Shown here: positions 1-9,855 of the stretch, in pieces
Numbering within the stretch: position 1 is the stretch's first letter
How the letters are laid out: the number at the start of each line of letters is the position of its first letter
Origin: an uncultured Flavobacterium sp.
Lineage (GTDB): Bacteria > Bacteroidota > Bacteroidia > Flavobacteriales > Flavobacteriaceae
Reading direction: 5' to 3'
NCBI RefSeq assembly: GCF_946479975.1
Contig: NZ_CAMLIX010000033.1
Span: 1-27,937, forward strand
DNA: 27,937 nt
Translations under genes and position numbers: made by a program
Notes under the pieces: model-generated
Told to the model about the DNA's origin: nothing
Seen by the model: the letters and a program-made list of their open reading frames with translations, nothing else
Database searches by the model: none

Positions 1-898
1 CGATGAGCCAACAATGAGTATGTTGTTTACTATCAATGACTCTCCTTTCTTTGGTAAAGAGGGCAAATTTGTAACATCTCGTCATATTCGTGAAAGATTA
101 ACAAAAGAATTAGAGAAAAACTCAGCTATGAAGTTAGGTGAAACTGATTCTGCTGATAAATTCATGGTTTTTGGTCGTGGAGTACTTCACTTATCTGTTC
201 TTATTGAAACAATGAGAAGAGAGGGTTACGAGTTACAAATTGGTCAGCCTCAAGTTATCATCAAAGAAATTGATGGTAAAAAATGTGAGCCAATTGAAGA
301 ATTAACAATTGATTTACCAGAATCACTTTCAGGTAGAGCAGTTGAATTCGTTACACTTCGTAAAGGTGAAATGTTGAGCATGGAAACTAAAGGTGAGCGT
401 ATGATTATTAAATTTAATATTCCATCTCGTGGAATCATTGGATTACGTAACCAATTGCTTACTGCTACTGCAGGTGAGGCTATTATGGCACACCGTTTTA
501 TTGGATATGAGCCTTACAAAGGAGAAATTGCAGGACGTAACAAAGGTTCTTTGATTTCTATGGAAAAAGGAAAAGCTATTCCTTACTCTATCGATAAATT
601 ACAAGATCGTGGTAAATTCTTTATTGAGCCAAATTCTGAAATTTATGAAGGTCAGGTAATTGGAGAAAATTCTCGTGCAGATGATATGTCTGTTAACGTA
701 ACGAAAGAGAAAAAACAATCTAACGTTCGTTCATCTGGAAATGATGAAAAAGCAAGAATTATCCCTCCAATCATTTTCTCTCTTGAAGAAGCTTTAGAAT
801 ACATTCAAAAAGATGAATATGTTGAAGTTACTCCAAAATCTATTCGTATAAGAAAAATACATTTGACAGAAACTGACAGAAAAAGATTTAAAGTCTAA
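1..898 (+). CDS. typA: Ribosome-associated GTPase TypA/BipA, C-terminal half (5' end outside window)
   Basis: The frame is open from the first base, so the gene enters from the left; the first complete codon is at base 2 and about 298 residues are visible. Full-length TypA is about 600 residues, so the GTPase and EF-Tu-like domain 2 lie outside. What remains matches the EF-G-like C-terminal folds plus the BipA-specific domain. Recognisable stretches are [25 protein letters not shown] at the edge, [20 protein letters not shown] and the [21 protein letters not shown] region. The family binds the ribosome and assists large-subunit assembly and stress or cold adaptation. The internal ATG at 14 is not a start. 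The gene ends at a strong hairpin terminator. Family assignment is confident. Confidence 0.96.
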   Translation, partial: DEPTMSMLFTINDSPFFGKEGKFVTSRHIRERLTKELEKNSAMKLGETDSADKFMVFGRGVLHLSVLIETMRREGYELQIGQPQVIIKEIDGKKCEPIEELTIDLPESLSGRAVEFVTLRKGEMLSMETKGERMIIKFNIPSRGIIGLRNQLLTATAGEAIMAHRFIGYEPYKGEIAGRNKGSLISMEKGKAIPYSIDKLQDRGKFFIEPNSEIYEGQVIGENSRADDMSVNVTKEKKQSNVRSSGNDEKARIIPPIIFSLEEALEYIQKDEYVEVTPKSIRIRKIHLTETDRKRFKV

Positions 899-920
899 TT
901 AGTTTTTAAATTTTCAATAC

Positions 921-957
921 AAAAATCCCAAATTCCAATATGGAGTTTGGGATTTTT
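921..957. terminator. Bidirectional intrinsic terminator between typA and the large adhesin
   Basis: Arms at 921-937 and 941-957 pair over 17 positions, with one G-T wobble and a 3-base loop. The plus strand continues into a T run to 961, and the left arm begins with five A, so the minus-strand transcript also ends in T. It sits between two convergent stop codons and can serve both genes. Confidence 0.88.
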
Positions 958-1000
958 TTTTGTTGCTTTTTTGGAATTTAAAAATTGGAATCTAAAGAAA

Positions 1001-4000
1001 TTATCTTTTTAAACTAAAATGTCCTTTTACTTCTCGGCCATCTTCTAGTTTTAAAGTGTACCAATAATCATCTGCAGGCATTGGATTTCCAACAAAAGTG
1101 CCGTCCCAGCCATTACTTGCAGCTGTAATTTGTTTTATTAGTTTACCAAAACGATCATAAATTAGGATTTTGGCACCAGCATTAAACGTTCCATTAGCGC
1201 CTTGAATATTCCAATAATCATTAAAGCCATCATTATTTGGAGTAAAAAATTTAGGAATTCCGAGAACTGCTATAGTTTTTGAAATTTTACCACATTTATT
1301 TTTATCATTTATATACAACTCGTGTATGCCTGGGCGAACATTTTCAAAAAAACTGGAATCTTGAAAAGGTCCATTAGTATCATCAATGCTATATTCGTAA
1401 TCCCCTGTACCAGATACATTTGCTTGGACGGTATTAAAATCTGATAAGTCGGAGATTGAAACAGAATCTAGATGAGCAATATCTGAAGCGGTTACAGTTA
1501 TAGTTCTCGTTCTGCTGCAGCTAAATTCTCCTTTAGTAAAAACTTCAACAGTATATTTTCCTTCTTCGTTTACTTCTAAGGTTTCATTCGTTTCTCCGGG
1601 AATTATGTTTCCGTCTTTTGACCAGATATAGGTGTAATTGCTCGCGGTTATATTTCCAATAATTCCAGCATCAAGTTTTACAAAAAATGTAGGCAGATTA
1701 GAACAGACTAATTCATCAGAACTTTGATCGCTGTTGATGTCAATACTTGGTTTCGGATTGACTTGTAAAGTAATAAACGCTCCTAATCCAAAACAAGCGT
1801 TGTCTAAATTACTATCGACTCGTACCCAAACATCCTGCTGGTTAGGTGTTGTATTCCTGTAATTGGAAGCATTGGTAATTGTATTTATTTCTGCTAAAGC
1901 ATCTGCTTCATTTGCATAATATTTTATGGAATAATTACTGCTGGCAGAAGGAAGCATTCTCTCAATTTCGGTTGTAACAGAACTAAAGTCAAAAGCAGCA
2001 ATTCCGTCTGTATCACTGCTGACAGTATCAATAGAATCATCACAAACAGTAAATGATCTTTTAAAATTAGGGTCGATTTGTGTCGTAGATACAACCAAAT
2101 TTAATTGGGCAACAGAAAAACAGCCGTTAGAATTTTCAACTCTTGTCCAGATGCTTTTATTATTGCTTGTAAAAGCAAGCGGATTTGAAATTAGTGTACT
2201 ACTATCTTTATTATTTGCTCCGTTTAAAGTGGTATAATAGGAGAACGTTTCATCTGAATAATTAGAAGAAATAAAACTATTTTTCTCCGTTATATTAAAA
2301 TTAGAAATGCCATCTGTATCATCATCGCATTGCACAATTGTGATTGGTGAATTTAAAACAGGAAGTGCAAAAATGTTTAAACTTATCGCATTGGCAGATG
2401 TCAAACCGCAAGCGTTGTTGTTTCTGTTTAAAAGAACGCGATATAAATAACCGTTCATTGTGTTGCTTGTTTTTTGAATAGTCAAAGCTGTGGTTTTGGT
2501 TCCAGAATAAATTGTGTTTTCTGGCAATGCATTCCAAATAGTGCCACCATCGGTAGAAAATTGCCATTGAAAAGTATCAGCGTTAGATTCGATAACGAAA
2601 GTTGCTTTTTGAAGTTCACAAACGGTCTGACTTTCTGGCTGTTTCGTAATTAAAATTGGAGTCGCAATAATATAATTGCCATTTGGAGCAGTATAACCAT
2701 CTGTTCTGGTGGTTACAATTCCAAAAGAATTTACAATTATTGGAATTCCTCCTAACTGACCATCAAAATTTGGATCTGTAAAACCAGCTTCTATAACATC
2801 ATTACAGCCATCATTATCACTATCAATTTCAATGTAGTTTTTTATGCCGTCATTATCAGAATCTAAAACGGTGTAATTTAAAATACCATTATCCGGACTG
2901 GTTTCTAAAGCATTTGATAATCCATTACTACCAAAATCTGTTGCGTCAACAACTCCATCTTGATTAAGATCTGGAGCATTACTTCCAGATTCAACCAAAT
3001 CATAGATTCCATCATTATCGCTGTCCAAATCAATATAATTTGAAATGCCATCATTGTCTGTATCTAATGCACTTGCAGATAGTACAAACATATCATCCAA
3101 ACCATCTAAATTAACATCAACATTTGATAATGGTTTTGGCTGTGTTTGAGATTCTATTAAATCTGGAATTCCGTCGTTGTCTGAATCTAAATCCAATTGA
3201 TCTGGAATTCCGTCTCCATCTGTATCTTTAGGAACGCAAGTGGCAACAAGTTTAAATGTTGATTTATTTCCAGCAGTATCAACTAAATTTTTATGTGTGA
3301 TTTTAAAAGATTGAGTTTGAAAAGACTGAAAATGGAATGTACCAGTTCCTGCAGGTAAAGGAGTACTTCCATTTAATCGGAAACGAATTTCGAAAGAAGA
3401 AAATTCGGTAACACCACTTTCATAGATTCCGTCATAATTGGTGTCTATTAATAATTGATTGTCAGGATTTAAGACGGTAAAAGTTTTATTGATATCTGAA
3501 TTGATGATATACTCCGAATCTGAATTTAATAATTCATCTGCATTTGCAGTTGAGCCATATTCTAAACGCAGGTTTATTGGTTTTGCAAAATTTACAGTAT
3601 AACTAACAGCAGACATTTTTCCAGATAAAACTTCGGTTACAAAACTTCCGTCAGTTTTTCCAGTAAAAGGAATCACAGCAGATGGTGCAGAATTACTAAT
3701 GACTCCAGAAAAAGAATTAGAATAGCTGCCAATTATTACTAATCCTGCAATTGGGTTTGAAATATTTATTGCTTGGTCTCCATAAGATTCGGTACAATTT
3801 GTTATTCCGTCATTGTCATAATCAATGTCAATATTATCGTTAGCTAAATCATTGTCTAGATTGATCGGACATTCACTCACGGGTATTTTATCTGAGAAAA
3901 CATCTGAAACACAACCTGAAATACTACCTCTTACTTGATAAAATCCAGGCTGTGTCGGACTGTAATTATTGTTATTGGCTCCCGGAATAATAATGTCATC

Positions 4001-5494
4001 TTTGTACCACTGAAAAGTGTCATAAGAAGAAAGCGAATTAATTTTTAAGGATACATTTGGAATGCAAGACGAATTGTTTAATGTGATTTTACTACTTACA
4101 ATTTCTGGTTTTAGATCAAAACCAGAATAATAACCTCCATAAGTTGCAGCGCCATTGGTTCCGAAATAGGAAACATATATCTGCTTAGTTGATTTTACTG
4201 ATATGTTTCCTGACAAATTGGGAATAGTATAACGTACAAATTCTGTTGTTCCTTCGATGGCAGTGGAAGCGGCAGTAATAGGATTGTTATTTAATAAAAC
4301 CGAAGCTCCAGTTTCGGTTACAATATTTAGAAAACCGTTAAAAGTATTACTGCCAATAGCTTGAATTTGAGGAATATTATCAACAGTATTTGGTGTAGCA
4401 CAATTTATTGGAGGTACAAAAAACATATTTTGATTGGCTGGAACATTAGTTCCCGCAATACTTTGATAAGCAAATACATTTGCAGAGGTTTTTACATACA
4501 AACTTTCATTTTTAAACTGGCTTCCGTCAATTGCGATAAATTCACCGCTGTTAAGTGTCTTGTACGCAACAGAAGAACCATTAAGAAAAACTTCGGTATT
4601 GTCGTAATGTGCTATAAGTAAAACACGTTCCAGCTCATCTGTGCCGAGTCCTTTTATAAAGATGTATTCTTTTCCTGTTTTTTCTAAGGAAACAATTTGA
4701 TCAAAACCTACATCTCTTCCAGAAGGAATAGCAGTACCTCTTTGAATAGTTACGGCAGTACTGTTACTTCCTCCAAACGAACCAGAATTTACGACAACAG
4801 ATTTATCAGAAGTAACTAATGCTCCAATCAATTTAGAACTATTTGACGATGGCTGTGCATCATTATAGTTTTTCATAGCTAGCACATAACTTTCATTCTT
4901 ATTTAAAGTAATTGTTATGGGACTAGAAATAATTGTTCCGTCCAACAGCTGAGCGCCATTTTGAATATTTGAGATCGTAATTTTAGTACCGTTTTCAGTA
5001 GCCATCACTGAAGCGAAATTTAACAATGTTTCATCATAAAGCGGATTTAACATTGCGCCTAGTCTAAAAGTGGTGCCAAGAGCACTATTTCCTTTAGAGA
5101 CTAAACCTCCAGCATGATTATACTCTCCATTAGTATTAGCTCCTGCATTGACTCTTGCACTCACATAAACCAAATCTTCGGCCTCGATAATGTAACCTTT
5201 ATTGGCTACAATTCCAGTACTGAAAACTGGAGTAAATAATTGTGTGTCACCACCTTCACCAATGAAATAACGATAAGGATTAGTGTTGTTTACAGTTCCA
5301 GTAATCACATTGCCACCATTGGCTATGATTTTGAAATTTACATTTGTGACACTAGGAGTGGAGATATATAAATATTGGTCGCTAACAAGCCCTTCAACAG
5401 AAATTAATGGCGGTATATAATGTGTTTTACTAAATTGGGAGAAGCCATTTAAACTGCAAAACAGAAACAACAGGAAGAGTAGTTTTTTTTTCAT
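1001..5494 (-). CDS. Very large secreted adhesin-like protein: IgGFc-binding domain, TSP3-like calcium repeats, T9SS type B sorting domain
   Basis: The product is 1497 residues from the ATG at 5494. The frame can be extended to a TTG at 5536, but the ATG is followed at once by a signal peptide (MKKKLLFLLFLFCSLNGFSQ) and a -7-like box covers the TTG. Roughly residues 35-465 resemble the IgGFc-binding protein N-terminal domain. An Ig-like module with a QWYKD motif follows. Residues about 550-950 carry many acidic DxDxDG/DSDNDG repeats of the thrombospondin type 3, calcium-binding kind. Further Ig-like modules follow, and the last ~85 residues are the T9SS type B domain (FFTPNNDGFNDYW, YDRFGKL, GWDGTF, VKGHFSLKR). 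I infer outer-membrane export and surface attachment or release. The ligand is unknown. The same-strand upstream neighbour is a second type B protein, 148 bases away. Confidence 0.88.
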   Translation of the reverse strand: MKKKLLFLLFLFCSLNGFSQFSKTHYIPPLISVEGLVSDQYLYISTPSVTNVNFKIIANGGNVITGTVNNTNPYRYFIGEGGDTQLFTPVFSTGIVANKGYIIEAEDLVYVSARVNAGANTNGEYNHAGGLVSKGNSALGTTFRLGAMLNPLYDETLLNFASVMATENGTKITISNIQNGAQLLDGTIISSPITITLNKNESYVLAMKNYNDAQPSSNSSKLIGALVTSDKSVVVNSGSFGGSNSTAVTIQRGTAIPSGRDVGFDQIVSLEKTGKEYIFIKGLGTDELERVLLIAHYDNTEVFLNGSSVAYKTLNSGEFIAIDGSQFKNESLYVKTSANVFAYQSIAGTNVPANQNMFFVPPINCATPNTVDNIPQIQAIGSNTFNGFLNIVTETGASVLLNNNPITAASTAIEGTTEFVRYTIPNLSGNISVKSTKQIYVSYFGTNGAATYGGYYSGFDLKPEIVSSKITLNNSSCIPNVSLKINSLSSYDTFQWYKDDIIIPGANNNNYSPTQPGFYQVRGSISGCVSDVFSDKIPVSECPINLDNDLANDNIDIDYDNDGITNCTESYGDQAINISNPIAGLVIIGSYSNSFSGVISNSAPSAVIPFTGKTDGSFVTEVLSGKMSAVSYTVNFAKPINLRLEYGSTANADELLNSDSEYIINSDINKTFTVLNPDNQLLIDTNYDGIYESGVTEFSSFEIRFRLNGSTPLPAGTGTFHFQSFQTQSFKITHKNLVDTAGNKSTFKLVATCVPKDTDGDGIPDQLDLDSDNDGIPDLIESQTQPKPLSNVDVNLDGLDDMFVLSASALDTDNDGISNYIDLDSDNDGIYDLVESGSNAPDLNQDGVVDATDFGSNGLSNALETSPDNGILNYTVLDSDNDGIKNYIEIDSDNDGCNDVIEAGFTDPNFDGQLGGIPIIVNSFGIVTTRTDGYTAPNGNYIIATPILITKQPESQTVCELQKATFVIESNADTFQWQFSTDGGTIWNALPENTIYSGTKTTALTIQKTSNTMNGYLYRVLLNRNNNACGLTSANAISLNIFALPVLNSPITIVQCDDDTDGISNFNITEKNSFISSNYSDETFSYYTTLNGANNKDSSTLISNPLAFTSNNKSIWTRVENSNGCFSVAQLNLVVSTTQIDPNFKRSFTVCDDSIDTVSSDTDGIAAFDFSSVTTEIERMLPSASSNYSIKYYANEADALAEINTITNASNYRNTTPNQQDVWVRVDSNLDNACFGLGAFITLQVNPKPSIDINSDQSSDELVCSNLPTFFVKLDAGIIGNITASNYTYIWSKDGNIIPGETNETLEVNEEGKYTVEVFTKGEFSCSRTRTITVTASDIAHLDSVSISDLSDFNTVQANVSGTGDYEYSIDDTNGPFQDSSFFENVRPGIHELYINDKNKCGKISKTIAVLGIPKFFTPNNDGFNDYWNIQGANGTFNAGAKILIYDRFGKLIKQITAASNGWDGTFVGNPMPADDYWYTLKLEDGREVKGHFSLKR

Positions 5495-5533
5495 TGGCTT
5501 GTAAGCGGCTGTTACAGATTGATTCGCCCAAAC

Positions 5534-5541
5534 CAAAAATA
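5534..5541 (-). promoter_or_regulatory. Putative -7 promoter box (TATTTTTG) for the large adhesin
   Basis: Read on the minus strand the box is TATTTTTG, matching Bacteroidetes TAnnTTTG, and lies 39 bases before the ATG at 5494. No convincing -33 TTG is seen, so this is a motif-only call. It supports the ATG over the TTG start and suggests the gene can be transcribed apart from its upstream neighbours. Confidence 0.4.
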
Positions 5542-5642
5542 GTTTTTATTTTAATTCTCTTTTAAAATCGATTGGTTTTTCTTTATAAAGAGTTAAAACT
5601 TTAAGATTATTTTAAGTGTTTCTACTTATTAGTTACTATTTT

Positions 5643-7982
5643 TTATCTTTTTAAACTAAAATGTCCTTTCACTTTTTTTCCATCCACAAAGGTCAAAGTA
5701 AACCAGTAATCATCTGAAGGTAATAGTTGTCCGTTAAAGATTCCAGTCCATCCTGCACTATTTTGATCCATTTGTTTTAATAATTTTCCGTAACGGTCAA
5801 AAATAGTAATCATGTAATCAGGAAGTAAATCAGAATTTTTAATGAACCATAGATCATTGTAACCGTCTCCATTTGGAGTGAAGAATCTTGGATAATCTAA
5901 GACATAAACTAAAAAAGAGTTTGATAATCCGCAGCCGTTTTTATCTCTGGCTACAGCAATGTAAGTTCCAGGATTTATGTTTGTAAACAAAGGATCATCT
6001 TGAAAAGTTGTTCCATCCAATGAAAATTCATACTCTCCTGTACCCGTATATTCAAGTAAAACAGAGTTTTCATTTCCTGAAAAATCTTTAATTACAGCAT
6101 TTGTAATAACAGCAGGTTGAGATGGAATTACTTTAAATTTTTTAGTTTTTTCACAGCCATTCCCATCTTTCACCGTTACAGAATAATCTCCCGAAACAGT
6201 AACAGTAGTTGAGTTTCCAGTTCCGCCATTACTCCATAAATAACTGCTGAAACCTGTTCCCACAGACAATGTTATAGCATTGTTTTCACATAAATATTTT
6301 GATTCGTCTTGAAAATTTGGTGGGTTAAAAGTATTTACCACAAGCGGAACAGGAACTATGTCATAACAATCTGGACCGTTTACAACTCTAGCATAAATCG
6401 TTTGATTGTATGGAGTTGTGTTTTTAAAGATGTTTGGCAACTGATTTGTTTCTAATAAGGCATCAGTAGTATTTAAAAAATAATTAGCAGTCAATCCACT
6501 TGGAAGACCAGCTGTGATTTTTGGTGTAACTTCTGAATTCAAATCAAATTGATATAAACCATCTTGAATTTCATCTCCGTCACAAGTTCCTATTGGAAAC
6601 GGATTTGTAATTGAGGTTGTTGCAATTTGTAATGTTACTTCTGCGATTTTAAAACAACCAAATTCATTTTCGATTCTAGCATATATAATTTGATTGTTAG
6701 TATTATTTATGTAATTATTTGGCGTTGTAATTTTATTGGTTTTGGTTTGAGCATTGGCAAGCGAGTAATAATAACCTTCATTTATAATAGCTGAATTGTT
6801 ATTTTTAATAATGTTATCGGCTTTTGTCAAATTAAAAATTGATATTCCGTCATTGTCATCATCACATTGTAAAAGTGGCGTATTTGTTGAAAGAATTTCA
6901 TTTGCATAATCAATTTTTATTTCTCCATAAGCCATACAAGTTCCTCCCATAAGAGTAGCCTCAATTCTATAATTTCCTGCATTTAAAACTTTATAGGTAG
7001 AGTTTGTACTTAAAATAACAGACGGATCCTCTTTTTTAAACCACTTAAAAGTATATTGAGCAGGATCAAGATTGCTGTTAAGTTCAATTTCTTCTCCAAA
7101 GCAGGCAGGATTGTTTGCAGCAAATGTTCTGTCTTCGCCCAAAACAATTTTTGAAGCAAAACTACCAGCCTCAAGAAAAATTGCCGATTCTAAATTTCTA
7201 TTTTTATCATCTGCAATTACCAGTTTTACATGATATTTCTTTCCTGCAATTACATTAGACTGAGCTGTCATGATAATAGTTTGTCCAGCATAATTAACGG
7301 GCGAATTATTAGTGTTAAATCCACTAAAATAGCTAGGATTTGAAGCCTCACATCCAGTGTATGCAAGCCCATCAGGAACCCTTCCAGCTTCAATTTTAGG
7401 ATGAATATTAACAGACGAAACCGTTATATTGGTTTTGGGTAGCACTGCCAAATTGGTATAAGGATCAGCCGTTCCCGCTTCTTTAATCAAAAAAGCAAAA
7501 CCATCAGAATATAAACATGGATAACCATATTGGTATTCATTTGAAGCAAAAAGATAATTGAAACTCAAGGAATTTGCAGAAGCTATAAAATCAAATTCTA
7601 AGACAGTTGCATTTATAGACTGGGTTCCTATGGCTTGATCAAGGTCGCTGTCGCCCAGCCAGCTTGTACTGTCATCGCTTGTAAGAACACTCACAAAAGG
7701 ACCAACTGCAGTTTGAGCTGTAGATGTAGCTAAAACTATTCCTTCTTCAAATGGGAAATTACTTCCGTTTCTATTAAAATAAGCAAAACTTTGTTTTCCT
7801 GGTCTAAATGTATCGCCTTTTCCTGTGGCGTTTGAACCCACAGCGCACGAAGTATTAATTAAAACATTTTCAATAAGCTGTTGTGGCGTTTTTTGATCAT
7901 CAATGGTGATCACCTGCGCATTGACACTACTACAAGCGTAATTTATAAAGAGAAAAACAAAGAGGCTTTTTAAGTAATTCAT
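5643..7982 (-). CDS. Secreted choice-of-anchor-L protein with T9SS type B sorting domain
   Basis: The product has 779 residues with a signal peptide ending near residue 23 (NAQ). Residues about 35-275 match the choice-of-anchor L domain of bacterial surface proteins: landmarks are TPQQLIENVL, the SFNYLFASNEYQYG stretch, SDGFAFLIKE and the KLVIADDKN segment. Ig-like modules follow; one contains CDDDNDGISIFNLT, close to a module of the 1001-5494 protein. The C-terminal ~85 residues are a T9SS type B domain (RFFTPNGDGYNDLW, FDRYGKL, GWTGIF) ending VKGHFSLKR, as in the neighbour. Predicted to cross the outer membrane by T9SS and sit on the surface. It starts 15 bases after the ABC permease stop, so co-transcription with the transporter is likely. 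Its ligand is unknown. Confidence 0.9.
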   Translation of the reverse strand: MNYLKSLFVFLFINYACSSVNAQVITIDDQKTPQQLIENVLINTSCAVGSNATGKGDTFRPGKQSFAYFNRNGSNFPFEEGIVLATSTAQTAVGPFVSVLTSDDSTSWLGDSDLDQAIGTQSINATVLEFDFIASANSLSFNYLFASNEYQYGYPCLYSDGFAFLIKEAGTADPYTNLAVLPKTNITVSSVNIHPKIEAGRVPDGLAYTGCEASNPSYFSGFNTNNSPVNYAGQTIIMTAQSNVIAGKKYHVKLVIADDKNRNLESAIFLEAGSFASKIVLGEDRTFAANNPACFGEEIELNSNLDPAQYTFKWFKKEDPSVILSTNSTYKVLNAGNYRIEATLMGGTCMAYGEIKIDYANEILSTNTPLLQCDDDNDGISIFNLTKADNIIKNNNSAIINEGYYYSLANAQTKTNKITTPNNYINNTNNQIIYARIENEFGCFKIAEVTLQIATTSITNPFPIGTCDGDEIQDGLYQFDLNSEVTPKITAGLPSGLTANYFLNTTDALLETNQLPNIFKNTTPYNQTIYARVVNGPDCYDIVPVPLVVNTFNPPNFQDESKYLCENNAITLSVGTGFSSYLWSNGGTGNSTTVTVSGDYSVTVKDGNGCEKTKKFKVIPSQPAVITNAVIKDFSGNENSVLLEYTGTGEYEFSLDGTTFQDDPLFTNINPGTYIAVARDKNGCGLSNSFLVYVLDYPRFFTPNGDGYNDLWFIKNSDLLPDYMITIFDRYGKLLKQMDQNSAGWTGIFNGQLLPSDDYWFTLTFVDGKKVKGHFSLKR

Positions 7983-7997
7983 AGTATAGCAAATATA

Positions 7998-8834
7998 CTA
8001 TAAATCTCTATTTTTTAATAATTTGTAAGAAAAATAAACGAATAAAAAAGTCCAAACCAAAACGATTAAAATGGCAGTATAACTTACACTGTAATCAATA
8101 TCTGTTTTGATTCCCATTTGAGAACCAATATTCTTTACTACAGATAATCTTGGAGCTGGATTTATAATCAAATTAGACATAGATTCTAAAGGAAGAAATT
8201 GTGTAATTTTCTCATCCGTATCACTATCTGGGAAAATTCGAAATGCTAGAAATCCTCTTATTATACTTTCTATAATGCTCCATACTAAAAGAAAACCTAA
8301 AGCAAATGCTGATCTTTTTACAAAAATCCCTAAAAATAAACAGAAAGAAAAGAAACCTGTTAGTTTTACAAAAAAGGCTAAAAGATAATCTAAATCACTA
8401 AAAATAATACCAAATTCAGTGTAAGAAGAAAAGAACATTCCTAAGATTAAACTCATTACAAAAACAAAAACCGTAGAGGCAAATGCAAATAAAACAACCG
8501 TTAAAAACTTAGACAGAATGAACTCTTTTTTGCTTAAACCATCAATTAAATTTTGTTTTAAAGTTCCATAACTATATTCATTTGCCATCATAGAAACGAT
8601 TACAATAGCGAGAAAAAGTTTAAGTATTGCAGCAACATACGTATTAAAATGCCAGATAAAAGGAAAGTTGAAAATTCCCATTTCGGCCAAATGAAATTTA
8701 AACGGACCAATGTCAAATTTAATTGAAGCAATAAGCGCAATAAAAGAAAGTAATATAAAATAAGTTAAGGTTAAGATACGACTGGCTTTGTTCATCCAGA
8801 TTTTTTGCAGTTCTATAGATAAAAGTCTTTTCAT
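7998..8834 (-). CDS. ABC-2 type transporter permease
   Basis: A 278-residue membrane protein with a short cytoplasmic start (MKRLLSIELQKIWMNKASR) typical of ABC-2 permeases of the BcrB/NatB type, followed by about six hydrophobic segments. The loop NEYSYGTLKQNLIDGLSKKEF after the second segment is the usual coupling region of this family. It begins 3 bases after the stop of the ATPase gene at 8838-9749 and is almost certainly translated with it as one exporter. The substrate cannot be read from sequence; relatives handle peptides, antibiotics, sodium or lipids. The next gene downstream is a T9SS adhesin, an association that could be functional or only positional. Confidence 0.9.
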   Translation of the reverse strand: MKRLLSIELQKIWMNKASRILTLTYFILLSFIALIASIKFDIGPFKFHLAEMGIFNFPFIWHFNTYVAAILKLFLAIVIVSMMANEYSYGTLKQNLIDGLSKKEFILSKFLTVVLFAFASTVFVFVMSLILGMFFSSYTEFGIIFSDLDYLLAFFVKLTGFFSFCLFLGIFVKRSAFALGFLLVWSIIESIIRGFLAFRIFPDSDTDEKITQFLPLESMSNLIINPAPRLSVVKNIGSQMGIKTDIDYSVSYTAILIVLVWTFLFVYFSYKLLKNRDL

Positions 8835-8837
8835 GGC

Positions 8838-9749
8838 TTAGTTGGATTTTGGATTGGTGTTTTTGGTTAATTCTAAAAATTGTGCTTCTAAGCTGTTTTT
8901 ACGTTTTACCAAATGATTTAAAACAATATTTTTAGAAAATAAAAACTGATTTAAATCTGAAGCTGCTAATTCTGATTTTAAATAAACCAAAACTTTTCCG
9001 TCTTCTTCTTTAATTTGTGCAACTGCGATATGCTCGCCTAAAGCCAATTTTAAAGCAGTATTATCATTTGAAGCAATTTCGAAGAAACCTTCATTTGAAG
9101 CCATTCCGTCTACAGGACCAGAATATAAAACCTCTCCTTTTCTTAAAACAATTACCTCAGAACATACTTTTTCTACTTCATCTAATAAGTGAGAAGCCAA
9201 TAAAATAGTTGTTCCCTGCGATGCAATTTTTTTAATAATATCTCGAATCTGGTGAATTCCCTGCGGATCTAATCCGTTTGTTGGCTCGTCTAAAATTAAA
9301 ATTTCAGGATCGTTCAAAAGTGCCGATGCAATTGCCAGACGCTGTTTCATTCCTAAAGAAAAAGTACTGAATTTGCTGTCTTTTCTTTCATTCAAACCTA
9401 CCAATTCCAGTTTTTCATTGACTTTCGTGTAATTGATATTTTTAATTTTGCAGACCAATTTTAGGTTTTGTTCTGCGGTCATGTACGGATAAAAATTCGG
9501 ACGTTCAATAATAGCGCCAACCTTTTTCAATGCTTCATGTGTTTCAACATTGCCCTCAAACCAGCGATATTGGCCAGACGATTTGTTTACAACATTTAGA
9601 ACAATTCCTAAAGTAGTAGATTTTCCACTTCCGTTTGGGCCAAGAATGCCGTAAACACGCCCTTTTTGTATGCTAAAAGATACATTTTTTAAAGCCTGAA
9701 TTCGGCCGTATCTTTTATTTAGATTTTCAATGGTTAATATGGTTTCCAA
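8838..9749 (-). CDS. ABC transporter ATP-binding protein (BcrA-like subfamily), TTG start
   Basis: A 303-residue ATPase with all core motifs: Walker A GPNGSGKST near residues 37-45, signature SLGMKQR near 131, Walker B ILILDEPTNGLD near 150 and the switch histidine in LASHLLDEVE near 187. The Q-loop position reads IIERPNFYPY, with Glu in place of Gln, as is common in BcrA-like ATPases of ABC-2 exporters. The first codon is TTG: the frame has no ATG between the upstream stop, five codons earlier, and the conserved N-terminus ETILTIENLNKRYG, so the TTG is well supported. It is the first gene of a minus-strand cluster and partners the permease 3 bases downstream. Substrate unknown. Confidence 0.93.
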   Translation of the reverse strand: METILTIENLNKRYGRIQALKNVSFSIQKGRVYGILGPNGSGKSTTLGIVLNVVNKSSGQYRWFEGNVETHEALKKVGAIIERPNFYPYMTAEQNLKLVCKIKNINYTKVNEKLELVGLNERKDSKFSTFSLGMKQRLAIASALLNDPEILILDEPTNGLDPQGIHQIRDIIKKIASQGTTILLASHLLDEVEKVCSEVIVLRKGEVLYSGPVDGMASNEGFFEIASNDNTALKLALGEHIAVAQIKEEDGKVLVYLKSELAASDLNQFLFSKNIVLNHLVKRKNSLEAQFLELTKNTNPKSN

Positions 9750-9830
9750 ATTTTTCTGGTTTTAGTTTTTAGTATGACGAGCCAACTTGATTTTTGTTAC
9801 TTTAATTTCTAACATTAAATCGTATTGATG

Positions 9831-9838
9831 TAAATTTG
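9831..9838 (+). promoter_or_regulatory. Putative -7 promoter box TAAATTTG
   Basis: Matches Bacteroidetes TAnnTTTG, 17 bases before the ATG at 9856, in the 106-base divergent gap after the ABC ATPase. No clear -33 element is seen at normal spacing. Confidence 0.4.
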
Positions 9839-9855
9839 TAATAAAGATATTTAAA

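Noticed and set aside
2800..3900. DNA repeats in the large adhesin gene
   Set aside because: They are the coding trace of DxDxDG protein repeats and not an independent DNA element.
5494..5536. N-terminal extension of the large adhesin from TTG
   Set aside because: It would place 14 residues before a typical signal peptide and would overlap a -7-like box.
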